From Rapana venosa (Eukaryota; Mollusca; Gastropoda; Neogastropoda; Muricidae): DNA of 64,000 nt. Of this stretch, positions 9,836-22,215 are shown one piece after another; position 1 is the stretch's first letter; each line of letters opens with the position of its first letter. The position numbers and the translations under genes are program-made. The DNA lies in the NCBI GenBank assembly GCA_028751875.1, contig CM054162.1:548959-612958 (forward strand), read 5' to 3'. The notes under the pieces were generated by a model. That model saw only the letters and a program-made list of their open reading frames with translations, ran no database searches and was not told the DNA's origin.

Positions 9836-11884
9836 AAAAAGATGATGAATTTGTTGCGAATGACTCCGAAAGAAAAATACGTCTATGTGCAAAGCTCTCA
9901 GACTGTAAGATAGCTTCTGAGAATGTTTGCAGAAACCAAGTACCTATCAGCTAAAGAACAGAGCAGATAATATATTTAAAAAATGTAAAAATCACCTACT
10001 CCAACTGTTTTTTCTTCATACTTCTCCCGGTCCACATATTCTTCAGAAAAAAACAAACAAAACCATACATACATATAAATGAACCAGATCAACAGACAAC
10101 CACACTGATGGACTAATCCCATAAAATAGGTCAGTAGCAAAGCACTAACAGAACAATACGAACAAAAACAACCAGCACCACACAAAGCGACAACACAATA
10201 GAAATAAAGCAACAAACACAACAGAAAACGGAACAACAGCGACAAAAGCACACTACAAAAGCAGCACAACTAACAAACAGCACAACAATAGCATAATAAC
10301 CTGGAAAAGCCACAGCACCTCCTGGTACCCCTTCAGTACATGCACTGCTCAGTAGTGTCCACGGTATGACATAACGCTCACATGCGCGATTGGCTTTTCT
10401 CCTTCGTGTCCCAACTGCCAGTCGAGCTGTGGGTATGCATGTAATACACAAGCTAAAAAACAACAAACAAGACGAAACATTTCAAGGCGATTATCTTGCG
10501 TTAATCGCACTACAATAGATACATGTAAAGAGATGTTGTTTTCATCTCATTGTTTTTTATCTTCTTATTGATCGACAAACACACAGAAACTATTGCTGAG
10601 CGTCTGACACGCTTGCATAATCCTAGTGCATAATTATAGACATAACGCCAGAGCATAAAAAATGAGGGCATTACTCAGTGCTTGAGTTATCCCTCTCTGT
10701 GTGTCCATGAGGTGTGCTAGTGTCTTTCTGTGGTTCACATTCGCTTATAAGTTTTTATACTTACAGTGGTGACCTCCACTTAGTGGCATTCCCACCCCCT
10801 ATTCCCTCAGCAGATTTTTTTCTTCAGGAATATGGGCTTTTCTCGTGAAGTTATCGTTCGTGATTAGGGTTTGCTTCATCACTGAGGACAGCAGCTTTAA
10901 TAGAGGAGGTATTGCTCTTTATGGAAAGTGACGAGGAAGAACTAGTCTTCTCATCATGCTGCAAAAGAAGTCTTGTGTCGCCGCTCCACGAGCTTGTGTG
11001 ACCTGTTGCTGCCCCGAAATAAACAACCGCGTGTGTTGCACTATCGCATCTCGTATTTGGAGAGCTTAGGGGAGCACGTCACTTGAGCTAGTTCAGGTTT
11101 CCTGTGAAACCCGGTTCTTCGCGAGTGTTGCATCGGGCTCCTTCTCTCTGTCAACGTCTTTCCTAGTCGGTCAAGAGTGCACCGTATCTTCCTGAGTAGA
11201 GTGTTATTGGATGCGTCTCTTTCTTGGAGAGCAGAGGGGGAGAAGCAGTCATCTAATAAGAGGGGTTCTGGCCTCCCGGGGACCATCTACGTTCCTACGT
11301 TTGCTGGCCGTTTTGTGTCAACGGTTTTTCCTGGTTGCAGAGTGCGAGCGCACTCTAGGTTCTTTCTCATGCACCAGGTGAGATGATGTCTGTAGATCTG
11401 ATTGGTTAATCTTCTTGCTGAGGTCACTTTGCGTGCCGTTGTGGTTGTTGTCTTCGAGTGTCTTCGTACCGTATTGCAAGTAGCTGCCTGGATATTTGTG
11501 TTCTTGAAAATAATTAATGATAGAATGATTTTGAGGGAGGTTTACCTATGTCCTTTAGGTATTGTGAATATTGGGTAGCTTAGGTTTCTCCCCTAGTGAA
11601 TAATAGGATACATTATTTAATATATGTTTTGTTACAATGCATATCTTTTGTCTAGATGAGAGTCTCACTGGTGTTTAGACACACTCAGTAATTCCTAAAG
11701 TTTAAATTCTGAACCATGGGCGAGTCCTGAAAGTGATTTTTGATTAGTGCAAAGTATTGTACTATTAAGCAGGTGTGTTTTGTTTATTATGTTTTTTTGT
11801 GTAAGGATAATTTTCTTTGGTGGAAAAATGTTATTTAAAGGTATTTCAACTTTTCTGATTATTTCACATAAGCATTGACATCAG
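9836..11884. other. non-coding part of the left arm
   Basis: No gene is recognisable. The sequence is collinear with 22215-25060 read on the reverse strand. The clearest shared anchors are TGCTAGTGTCTTTCTGTGG near 10718-10736, and the TTGGAGAGCA and TCAACGTCTTTCCT blocks near 11060-11230. Two similar blocks around 11060-11160 and 11170-11330, each with a GGAGAGC and GTCAACG core, suggest an internal duplication. Confidence 0.55.
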
Positions 11885-12130
11885 TCATGTTTATTCAAAT
11901 GTGGAATTGAACATGGCAGAACAGACGTGTCTTGTTGAACATGGACAGGAAACAGACAGTGTCTTTGTTGAACATAGGCAGAAACAGACAGGTTGTCTTT
12001 GACTGAACATGCAGAACAAACAGTGTCTTGAACTGAACATGGCCGAACAAACATGTCTTTGTATGAAAACATGCAGAACATACAGTGTCTTGACTGAAAC
12101 ATGTGCAGAGCAGAAGTGTCCTTGGCATGA
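11885..12130 (+). repeat. degenerate ~30-bp tandem repeat
   Basis: Units are built on TGAACATGGCAGAACA followed by GACAGTGTCTTG. There are about eight units with variable length and sequence. Cleaner units of the same repeat lie, inverted, at about 22090-22215 in the right arm. Confidence 0.8.
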
Positions 12131-12705
12131 ACACATCCCTCAAAGTGCAATGGCGCCATGGTCGTACGTCGTGCCTGTTTATAAGCACAGCAGACATGCT
12201 GACTCAATGGAATGCTCTGAATTACGCAGTTCACTAGGGATGACAGTTTTCAGATGAACTCTTTTCGTGGCGTCTGTTTTGTTTGCACATTTCTCATATC
12301 TGTCAATTTAAAACGTCCAGTGGCAATGCATTACAGGACTATTAGTCTATACTACTTCTTCCAATGCTCACACTGCATATTTTTTTTCTGTCATATAAGG
12401 TCGGAAATGCATTCAGGATGTTGCGAAGCACCTGACAAAAGTCCAAGGCAAGTGACGATTTCCATTTGGGTAACATTTGTTATACTTAAAGTCGTTTTTA
12501 GAAACATACAGGAAAATGGACCATAAAGGCAAAACCAGACAGGAAAGAGGTGACAGGCGGAAAAGGAACAAGGCAGAAACAAAGAGAGGGATAGAAAAGA
12601 GGGATATCCTGACACAGAATTTCCAGAAACTGGGGACGCTGTTCATACTGACAGGCCCCGGCATTCCAGAGAGGAACCAGCCTGTACAGAACTTGGTGAT
12701 GTGAT
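12131..12705 (+). repeat. dispersed element of unknown class, high-identity part of the inverted pair
   Basis: This block is near-identical over long stretches to the reverse strand of 21540-22085. A 46-residue stretch of reverse-strand translation is identical in both. The 5' side abuts the ~30-bp tandem repeat and the 3' side ends near GGTGATGT. Repeat array plus unique core resembles the layout of some molluscan non-autonomous elements, but I see no terminal inverted repeats or target duplications that would name the class. The open frames at 12254-12704 on both strands show no domain. Confidence 0.55.
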
Positions 12706-12729
12706 GGTGCCTCTTGTCTCGGGTTTTAT

Positions 12730-13025
12730 TTCCGCTCGTGTGCGTGTGTGTGTCTGTGTGTGTGTCTGTGTGTGTGTGTGTGTGTGTGTCTTTGTGTAAA
12801 AGAGCATGTTTTTGTAGGTGTGTGTGTTAGAGTGAGGAATAGGGTTATGATGATCATTTGATAACTTGATGAAGATGATGATGATGATTTAATGATAACT
12901 TGATGATGATGATGATGATTGCTTATGATGATGATTGTGATAATGATGATTGATTATGATAATGATGATGATGATGATGATGATGATGATAATGGGATGA
13001 TTGTACATGTTAGTGGCAGCAGCAA

Positions 13026-13058
<33 letters not shown>

Positions 13059-13112
13059 TAGTAGAAATAGAAGTAGAAGTAGTAGTAGTAGTAGTAATAG
13101 TAGTAGTAGATG
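12730..13112 (+). repeat. compound microsatellite: (GT)n, (GAT)n, (AGC/AGT)n
   Basis: Three tracts lie in series: GT at about 12740-12792, GAT at about 12860-12992, and AGC then AGT at 13014-13112. Poly-Asp, poly-Ser and poly-Ile frames here are repeat translations. The matching part of the right arm (about 21190-21420) keeps only traces of the GT and GAT tracts. Confidence 0.92.
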
Positions 13113-14359
13113 AGAGGCAAGGATAGAGGCAGGGTAGGGAAAGAGTGGAACACACAATTCTCAGCAACATGTGTACAGCAACCAGGCAAAAGAAGACTCA
13201 GGCGAAGACAGCAGCTTGTGGTTGTCACCTCTTTATTGAGCCCTCCAGTACATCTACTGCTGTGTGGGTGGATGGTCTCTCTAGCTACCCTGACCACCCC
13301 TCTATATATACCCTCCACGCGAACTGCAAAGACAGCACCACCACACTGCAAACATTTCAGCTGATTTGGCCCAAGATGGAGGAGAAGAGATAGGGAAAAA
13401 GCGGAGTCAAGCTCAACCACTTACTGTTTATCCAAAACCAGGCAACTTTTGGTCCGATTCGGCTTCACCTCATCGGACCAAAACCTTGCATAGTTTTATA
13501 TAAAAACTAAGCACTTTACCTTGACTCGTCTTTTTCCCTATCTCCTGTAATAAATAAAAAATGTTACAATCTTGCTTTGATGGGTAAAACTATAAAATTA
13601 TGGGAATTTATGCTAAAACAATATCTTATCAAGAACTTGTCAAGAACTTTATCAACAACTTATTAATAACTAATAAAATATTTTGTCAAAAACTTATTAA
13701 CATCTTATCTCTCTACTAAAAATGAAAATGTTCCTATTTTATTTTTGATGGGTAATATAAAATTATGGGAATTTTTGCTAAACAATATCTTGTCAAGAAC
13801 TGATGCAAAAATACAACAACAAAAATAAACTAATACTTCTTCTTTATTATTTGATTTATGCTGAATTTTTATTAAAAAAAGGAAAAAAAGTGCAAAACCT
13901 TCTCCCCTACCCAGGCACCGTTACAGAATGAGAAATTTGGAGGCACTGCAACGGACTTTTGGGAGCGGGAAATTTCATGACACACCAAAGCTGTTAGTTG
14001 CACAGTGGTAGCAAAGTTTAGTGGTTTTGATAGAACTGAGTCTAGGATTAAGACATCCATGTCTTTCGCAGTGGCATCACTCCTTTTAATCCGTCCATTG
14101 GTGTCTCTTTATCAGTTTTCTTGAGGCAAGTTGATAAATCCACTGTGGCTTGTTGGCCAGTCACAGCTTTTCACCAGAGACCCGTTTAGCCAGCTTGACC
14201 TGTTTCGTTTCCCACGACGTGGACGAGGGGTTGGAACACGGCGGATACCTAACGGAAACGATCCTTTGCAATGGAAACGGACATAAGATAGGAACAGTGA
14301 CTAATTGAAACATGGATCATCTTGCGGCCTAACAAACAAGGAACAAGAAATTGTGGAAA
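13113..14359. other. non-coding; end of the left arm, then unassigned
   Basis: From 13190 to 13870 the sequence mirrors 20571-21180 in the right arm. An AT-rich part (13540-13870) contains a local duplication of ATGGGTAA/TATAAAATTATGGGAA-type sequence. From 13870 to 14359 nothing is recognisable. Confidence 0.5.
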
Positions 14360-17310
14360 TTCCTGACCAAAAGAAGAACTCCATCATGGGCATTTTCAGA
14401 CAATAGGATGAAAGGAGAAGGATACGAAAGAAATACTTTCAAATCTTTTTTTATCTAGGAGTGGAGTCAGGAAAGACAAGAGAGCAACGCATGGTGTGGG
14501 ATCTCATCCTACACCCAGACATAGGCAAAGATCTCAATGAGCTACAGAACACATATTCAGATAAGTACTGATTAAAATCGGTGTAAGAAAAGTCAACAAA
14601 TCGTTCCCTACTATATCCAAGCTATATGCACCATGTATACGCTTCGTACTCAGAAGAGGAGAAAGACTCATTCGCTATCAAGAGCTCTCCGACCTCCTTC
14701 AACTGCACCCATGCAAAGAGGACCTGTATGTCATGGGTGATATTCAATGGCGAGTTGGTGAGAGAAGAAACCGGGACAAAAACTTCTTGGACCCCACAGT
14801 ACCCAGAAAACCCTTGCAAATTACAACGGGAACAACGTTGTGGAACTATGTGCAGAGCATGATATGTTATCACCAACACCTTTTTCCCAACATCGAGCCT
14901 CCCAAAATTATACACCTGGTACAAATGGAACGATTAACATCTGTCTCAATTAACTTATTTTTAAAAAAACTTGCAAGATTAGAACGTTACGCAATCAAAG
15001 ACTCAAAAGCCCATCCCCAATGCACCTTGACTCTGACCACAGGCTGTCTTCTAGCCTACCAGTACTCAGAAAAAGAAAATAACAACTATAGTAGAACAGC
15101 TGAAAGATCAACCTCCTAAACTGGAAGAGAAATGATGTGCAAGAACAGATTCTTAGTGTATTAAGTTGAAAACTTGAATCCCTATTGATTACTACACCTC
15201 TCAACATGGAAGCAAGTACTGGGACACCATTTAAGCAGCTCTCTTGAACCACCTTAAGGGAAGTTTGCGGGACAAAGAAATGTCGGAGGGTAATAACAGG
15301 AAAGCTACAGCTTGGGGGAACCAAGAGGTGAAGGAAGCCATCAAAGAAAAAAAGCAGCATATATAAAGATTGGCCAAGGACCAAGACAGAAGAGGACTAC
15401 GCCAAGTAAAGAATCGCAAGAAGACATTGACTGTGTTGTGAAAGCTTCCATAAGAAAAATCTTGGGCGACTTATGGAGAGAAGTTAAGTGATAATTTGCA
15501 AGATCCCAAGAAGAATTTTCAAATGTGTGAAGACGATGAGAGTAAAGAGATGAGTCCATCATCCAACAACAGTACGAGAATGATGCAAATGGAGAGCATT
15601 GCACAAAGAAGAGGATAATTCTGAAACGTTGGGAAGGATTACTTTAAAGTTCTTTTAACCAATCTGGAGTACATGCTTCCAGCTTCATATTCACCACGCT
15701 TAAAGACCAGTTAGAGCCCAAATCCTTGAAGCTGAAACAAGAAAAGCAATTAAACCAGCCCAAATGGGCAAAGCGGCAGTGTGGTTGCCGCATAACAACT
15801 GAAGCTTCCTGCATGCGGAGAAAACGGGTGTTAATGTGAACTCGCCCCATCATCTTCCAGAAATCATGGGAAAGAGAGTGAATGTACCAAATTGATGGAA
15901 TAACGCATAGTGGTGCCAATTTTGGAAGAAGGAAGGGCTGCAAGAGAGACATGCTAGCACATACAGAGGCATTTCATCTGCTCTAGCCTGTGAGGAAAAT
16001 GGTATGCAAAGATTCTGGACAGCGCCACAAGAGCAAAAGCTAGAACACCTACTGAGCAATGCCCGTTTGGCTTTCGGAAAGAAGAGGGTGCCAGATGCCA
16101 TTTCGCACTACGACAGCTGTAGTGAAAGAGCCATCGACTAAACCAAGACTGCATACAGTATTCGTTTGCACATGATATACATGCTTTCGACCGAGATCAA
16201 AACGAGACAAGCTCTGGAAGATCTGAGCAGTACGACGTGAAGGGGCATTTGCTTGATAAAATCCGAGCAATCTATGCCAACAGTATGAGGCAGTCGACAG
16301 TCCAGTGGCAACATCGAACCATCCGTGTTCCCGGTTTACATTCAAAGGGGTCCAGGCTCACAAGGTCTCGCGTTTTACTCTCTCGCCCTTTTCTCTCAAG
16401 TGAATCTTACCTATTTTGGACCCAGATACACCAAAGGAAGCGCACATTCCATGATCTTGAGGATTGACACGGATATGCGCCTATTATATTGTGACGACCA
16501 GGACCTGATTGAATCAGAAATCAAAGAAGCTGCCTTCACCAGATCACACAGACCAACTCGCAACACGAAGTGACGAGAGGTATGACATGAAGATCAGGTA
16601 TCACAAAACTAAGTTGTTATGTCTCGTCTGCAGAAATGCAGGAAAAGCTGGGCCTCAAACATCAAACGGCACCAGCTAAAACAGACCAAAGAATTTAAAT
16701 ACCTTGGCAGGCCTCTTTCACTGAAGATGGAAAAATTGGACAGAGAGATAGAGAACAACGAATCGACAGAAAGCGAACGCAGTTCAGTTACCAACTAGCC
16801 CCCTTCTACAACAATTCACGCATCTAATGTGCAAAAGGCAAAACTCATCAACGCCATCTTTCGTTCAATCATCACATACCAGTGTAAGACATGGGCCCTA
16901 ACAAAAAGCACTATAGAGAGTAAATGGGTCCATGTGAAACCATGCGCTGCCTGAGAAAAGTGTCAACCATGACGCCAGACGCGAAAAGATCAAGAATGAG
17001 GTGGATCAGAGACCAATGGTCGGACTAACACCAATTCTCACTAAACGAACAACAAAGATCAGGTGGTTTTGGTCACCTCACTAGAATGCCGCCCAACACA
17101 GCCCTACGGGCATACACCACCAAATACAATGGTGAAGCCAAGAGGGTAGACCAAGGAGACGATGGAGGGATCCGTGGCTGGACACACTGCGAGCCCATGA
17201 CCTGTCACTAAAGTCAAGCCTCGACGCCTCCAGCTGCAGACAGACGTTGTGTTCCCGCGACGCCGAATTGGCACCAGCGGCAGATGAAAGATAAGATGAA
17301 AGTAGAATCA
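14360..17310 (+). mobile_element. decayed non-LTR retrotransposon (endonuclease and RT remnants)
   Basis: Only fragments in all three frames remain. An endonuclease part at about 14640-14930 has YVMGD-type sequence, NGNNVVELCAEHDM and SPTPFSQH. RT remnants follow: VPILEEG and GFRKEEG-type sequence at about 15910-16110, AFDRDQ near 16187, and YCDDQ near 16488 where the motif YADD is expected. The C-terminal part has KEFKYLG (about 16690), an ITYQCKTWALTK piece (about 16870), and a GRPRRRWRDPWLDTLR motif at about 17145-17190, which is the usual tail of such ORF2 proteins. Many stops and shifts are present. It lies in the loop between the inverted arms and has no copy in the right arm. Confidence 0.8.
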
Positions 17311-20070
17311 TTCCTTTAATTTGGTGGGTTTAAGTATTATTTCAGTGGGTTGGGAAATTTTACTTCGAGATCAATGTCTCTGACACAGCATCATCTAGCT
17401 TATTAAAGGTACCTAAGATAGTCTTTGTGTTAATAGTGAGATCCAGCCTCGTTATTTTGCATCTTTACTTTATTTATACATTTATTTTCTATAGTAGATA
17501 AAATGTTTATAACACTAACACAGATCCAGCAGGTGTACTTTTAAAACTAGCCATTCCTATTGGACAACGCTGTCAACATAAACAGCTTGCTTTGCACGTG
17601 GTCTTCTACAAAGTATCATGGACAATCATTGACAGCAGCAACAAATGGATTAAAAATATGATCTCCTCAGTACTGAGCGTTTGCTCTTTTTACCTGTGCA
17701 AGAAGGTTATTATGATCTTATGCACACTGGAAAAGGAGCTCTTCGCCCTGCTGGCTTAACAGCGCAAAACTCAACCATGCTTGCTCTAGAGTAACTTACA
17801 GTCATCTTCACTAAAATAAGGAATGCCACAAGCCTATGCAGAATGTTGGTATTCAGGAACCAACTTAGAATCATCGGCTTCAAAATGATGTGGGGAAGTT
17901 AGTATTTGTTTGGTAAAATATTAATGGTGAGGACAGAAACTATGTCGTTGAAAGACCCATTAACATGGCAAGTAAACTCTTTGCTTTTTGTACATTGTCT
18001 CAGTTAAACACAACACAAAACCAAGTGGTGACGAAGGCTTCTTCCTCATCAGTCCCCTTTTGATCTACTAAGAATCCTTCCAACTAGCAGGCAATGTACT
18101 GTGAAATGCTGCACAATAGCTTTACTACACTTCAATTTAAAGAGCTAGAAGAAGGCTTTCATGAAAACACTCTGTATAACAATCAAAGAAAACACAAAGA
18201 ACAGTTGACTGTAAAAATTTAATATTACATTAGAAATAAAATAATATAAATACTAATATACATACATAAAACCCTGTCACGCGGTCGTAATAAAAGCACC
18301 TGAAAACATGCCAAACTATTGAGCTTAAGATCTTGGTGATGTACAAGAGTTTGAGAAGGATGGGGGAAAATTTGGGGAAGTTTAGCCTTTTGAGTAACAA
18401 ATGATTTGGATACTACAAGCGACAGCAATAGAAGAAACTAAGAAACCCCCGGTTTCTAAAATTGAACAGTTGCGTAATGTTGAAGCTGAAGCATTTGCAG
18501 ATGGGTTTTACTTACAAAGTAACATTTAAAGCTAATAAATGGCACTTCAAACCCAAACATCGACTTGGCAGATCAAGTTTGGGTTTATTAGTTTCCCTAC
18601 CCCTCTCTATGCCCGACAGAAATTTCCGTTAAAGCCATAATGCTGGACCAGTAAACATAGCACTAGCTATCAATCAGCCAGCAGAAATGAAGTTTGAGAT
18701 AATAGGCATTACGAATAAGGCAGTTACTTGCTTCATAGAAAAGACTCAGTGAAATAAACCATCAACCACATTGCTACGATTCCTTCCATACTTTCCTCTG
18801 GATGATCAGTACACATTGGTGTTTGTTTTTGGTTGCAAAAGAAGAAGAGCTCTTTCTTGTTCATGGATGGGGTTACTATTAACTGGAAAGACCTCGCGTT
18901 GATGCCCCCAGATTTGCTATTGCTATTCGGAACAGCGGGTGACAATGACTTTGAAGGGAACATTTCCAGTTAATAAAGTCAACTTGCCCCTAGACCCACC
19001 ACGGCTGACACAATTAGAAACCTCAATCTACACCACATTGACCTTGTTGCAGTCTATTACACAGATGTTGTACTGCCCGACAATCAATTACAAGCTTACT
19101 GAATGAATACCAATAAAAATTACACACACTTTTTTTAAAAAAGTATAAGAAGAAGATGACACCGCTAAAAATCCTAAAGTTCCTAGTGCACCAGATCCTG
19201 AACCTCTTAATGATAATGTAATACCTTTCGTTTGACAAACATTACACAGATGCAGCTGACATTGAGCAAACAACTAGCAAAGTATACAAAATGCAGGCGT
19301 AAAGGTACAGATCAGCATTTACTGGTTGAGCTCTTTACTACAGGTACAGCAACCTGTCTACAGCCGCAGCAGGAACAGGCATTGCTCTCTTGGCTACTGG
19401 AATTGTGCTCCTGCATCTATAGCATTGGGGCTCTGTTTCAATAACAGCAGGAGCCTGTTCATTTGTCACATCAGTCTTTTCGAAGAAGGTTGTGCGTAAA
19501 AATAGAAAAACATGATGCTGTTGTTGCCTTGACATTAGCCAAGCTAAGCTCATTCAGGCTCATTATTAGCAAAGCTCTAACAGATTCCACAATATCAGAA
19601 GAGGAGTTTTAAGGTCTTCAGGATGACTAGATGACTACAACGTCAAAAGTTTTGACCTCCAGAACAAACAACACAAAGCTATTTCCTGTGTGGACATTGA
19701 CTCAATAAAAAAGGAATATATAAAAAAAGGGGTATTTGCTTGGCCTGGACAATTACTCAGCTTTAGAAATCTATTAAGGGAGCTAAGAATTACCTGTGGG
19801 AGAATTCACTGCTTCATACCGTAGCAAAAAAAAAAAAGAAGCAATTAATTAATTAATAAATTTTTTTTTTCTTACTATATGAGGTTAGAGGGTTTTAGTT
19901 GAGGCTCATTATGGACAAAGTGTTTCAGACAATAGAGCTAAATTCCACAACACAAAACGTGGGACAAAGCATTCAAGATGCAATCGCACAAATACCAGAC
20001 AACTAAAAAATAGATCCACCAGTAAAGGTAAATTGGTTGCTGAAATTCTATACAACACACAAACAAGAGA
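17311..20070. other. unassigned DNA up to the first gap
   Basis: AT-rich sequence with no recognisable gene, RNA or element family. Short open frames (18225-18428, 18733-18963, 19023-19553) have no domain. A poly-A/T patch lies at 19825-19872. I found no mirror of this segment elsewhere in the window. Confidence 0.45.
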
Positions 20071-20570
20071 NNNNNNNNNNNNNNNNNNNNNNNNNNNNNN
20101 NNNNNNNNNNNNNNNNNNNNNNNNNNNNNNNNNNNNNNNNNNNNNNNNNNNNNNNNNNNNNNNNNNNNNNNNNNNNNNNNNNNNNNNNNNNNNNNNNNNN
20201 NNNNNNNNNNNNNNNNNNNNNNNNNNNNNNNNNNNNNNNNNNNNNNNNNNNNNNNNNNNNNNNNNNNNNNNNNNNNNNNNNNNNNNNNNNNNNNNNNNNN
20301 NNNNNNNNNNNNNNNNNNNNNNNNNNNNNNNNNNNNNNNNNNNNNNNNNNNNNNNNNNNNNNNNNNNNNNNNNNNNNNNNNNNNNNNNNNNNNNNNNNNN
20401 NNNNNNNNNNNNNNNNNNNNNNNNNNNNNNNNNNNNNNNNNNNNNNNNNNNNNNNNNNNNNNNNNNNNNNNNNNNNNNNNNNNNNNNNNNNNNNNNNNNN
20501 NNNNNNNNNNNNNNNNNNNNNNNNNNNNNNNNNNNNNNNNNNNNNNNNNNNNNNNNNNNNNNNNNNNNNN
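20071..20570. other. assembly gap (500 N)
   Basis: Exactly 500 N, a placeholder length and not a measured size. It joins contig 1 to the contig that starts with the inverted copy. Confidence 1.
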
Positions 20571-21539
20571 CCCCCAAAAAAAAAAGGGAACATTTTTTTT
20601 TTTTTTTTTAATAATAGATAAATAAATTTTAAGAAAAAATTTATTATTTATTTTGTTGTTGTATTTTTCAAAAATTCTTGAAAGATATTGTTTAGAAAAA
20701 ATTTCCCCAATAATTTTAATATTACCCATAAAAAGAAATTGAAATTTTTTTTATTTATTAGGAAAAAAGAGATTAGAATGATAAGTTTTTAAAAAATATA
20801 GTTATTTATAAGGTGTAAGCCGAAATTCGAAAAATTGTGGTTTTGATAAACCCATAATTGTTATAGCTTTTTCCCATCCTTTTAATTTTCTTTTTATCTT
20901 GGGCAAAAAGGAATGTTAAAGGTGTGTTTGTTTTATATAAATATATGCAAGGTTTGGTCAGGGTGAAGGACCAAATCACCAAAAGTTGCTGGGGTAAAAA
21001 GAAGGGGCCACTTGCTGCTCGCCTTAGTTTCTTTTTGCCTTTGCTGTAAATGTTGCTGGGTGTGTGTTTCCAGTTTCCTAGGGTCTATTTGTTCATTATC
21101 TAAAAACTTCCTCCCATCACTATATACTAACAAAATAAATACACTCACAAGCTGCGGGCTGCGCCTGCTTCTCCCTACTAAACAACATGGTAATTTTTCA
21201 TCCCATTTCTCATCCTTCCTCTCATTATCTAAAATACATTACACATACTCATACTAACTCACTTCTACTTACTTAAATTCTATACCTCTTCATCGTTTCT
21301 GCACAACATTCCCCTATTCCCCATAACACCTCACCTAACAAAACATTCTTTAAACACAAAAACCAAAACACACAAAACCAACACAGCACACACAAGACAA
21401 ACATCTCACTCAAATACCCAGACAAGACCTTTCCTCACTTCACCACCTGAAAAAACATCCCTTTTTCAAAAGCCACTCCCCCATGGCCCACACAACACCA
21501 CAAGACCCCGGGGAAAATACAACGAGTTCAAAAGGCCCA

Positions 21540-22215
21540 TACATCACCAATTCTGTACAGCGGTTCCTCTCTGGAATGCCGGCCTGTCAGTATGAACAGC
21601 GTCCCCAGTTTCTGGAAATTTCTGTGTCAGGATATCCCTCTTTTCTATCCCTCTCTTTGTTTCTGCCTTGTTCCTTTTCCGCCTGTCACCTCTTTCCTGT
21701 CTGGTTTTGCCTTTATGGTCCATTTTCCTGTATGTTTCTAAAAACGACTTTAAGTATAACAAATCTTTCCCAAATGGAAATCAGATGCGCTGGGCCTGAC
21801 TTGTCAGGGGCTTTGCGACAGCTGAATGCAGTTTCCGCTCATATGACAGAAAACAAATGCAGTGTGAGCGTTGGAAGAAGTAGTATAGACTAATAGTCCT
21901 GTAATGCATTGCCACTGGACGTTTTAAATTGACAGATATGAGAAATGTGCAAACAAAACAGACGGCCAAGAAAAGAGTCACCTGAAAACTGCACTCCCCT
22001 GTAACGCGAAATTCACCCTGGTCAGCATGTCAGCAGTGTTTTATAAACACACAGCGTACTGCCCATGGGCCGCCATGACTGAGGGATGTGTCAGCCAAGA
22101 ACTGTTGTTCTGCCATGTTCACCAAAGGGCACGCTGCTGCCATGTTCAGTCAAGACACTGTCTGTTCTGCCATGTTCAGTCAAGACACTGTCTGTTCTTT
22201 CTGCTGAACATTTAC
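21540..22215 (-). repeat. high-identity inverted copy of 11885-12705
   Basis: This matches the reverse strand of 11885-12705, with long runs of identity at 21600-21770 and 21880-21970. It includes about three clean ~30-bp units (TGCCATGTTCAGTCAAGACA then CTGTCTGTTC) at about 22120-22205. The identity contrasts with the heavily disturbed sequence on both sides. A weak further relative, sharing CTCATATGACAGA and TTGTCAGGTGCTT, lies at 22520-22570. Confidence 0.85.

Larger units (their letters stand above)
7555..13870 (+). repeat. left arm of a large inverted duplication
   Basis: Read on the reverse strand, 20571-27650 follows this segment in order from one end to the other. Matched anchors (left/right) are: receptor N-terminal part 7680/27560; SINE tail 7900-7945/27205-27260; receptor C-terminus 8730-8790/26330-26440; a 3' flank block 8920-9460/25420-26110; the tRNA-derived SINE 9483-9835/25060-25385; 10610-10930/24200-24480; 11060-11400/23820-24140; 11885-12705/21540-22215; 13440-13500/20930-21010; and 13740-13870/20600-20740. 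The left arm reads as ordinary clean sequence. The right arm is about 10% longer. Confidence 0.88.

Noticed and set aside
12889..13170. Poly-Asp, poly-Ser and poly-Ile proteins
   Set aside because: They are translations of GAT, AGC and AGT microsatellites on either strand.
19909..20729. Open frames spanning the first gap
   Set aside because: They consist mostly of unknown residues read through 500 N; the same holds for the frame at 35859-36530.
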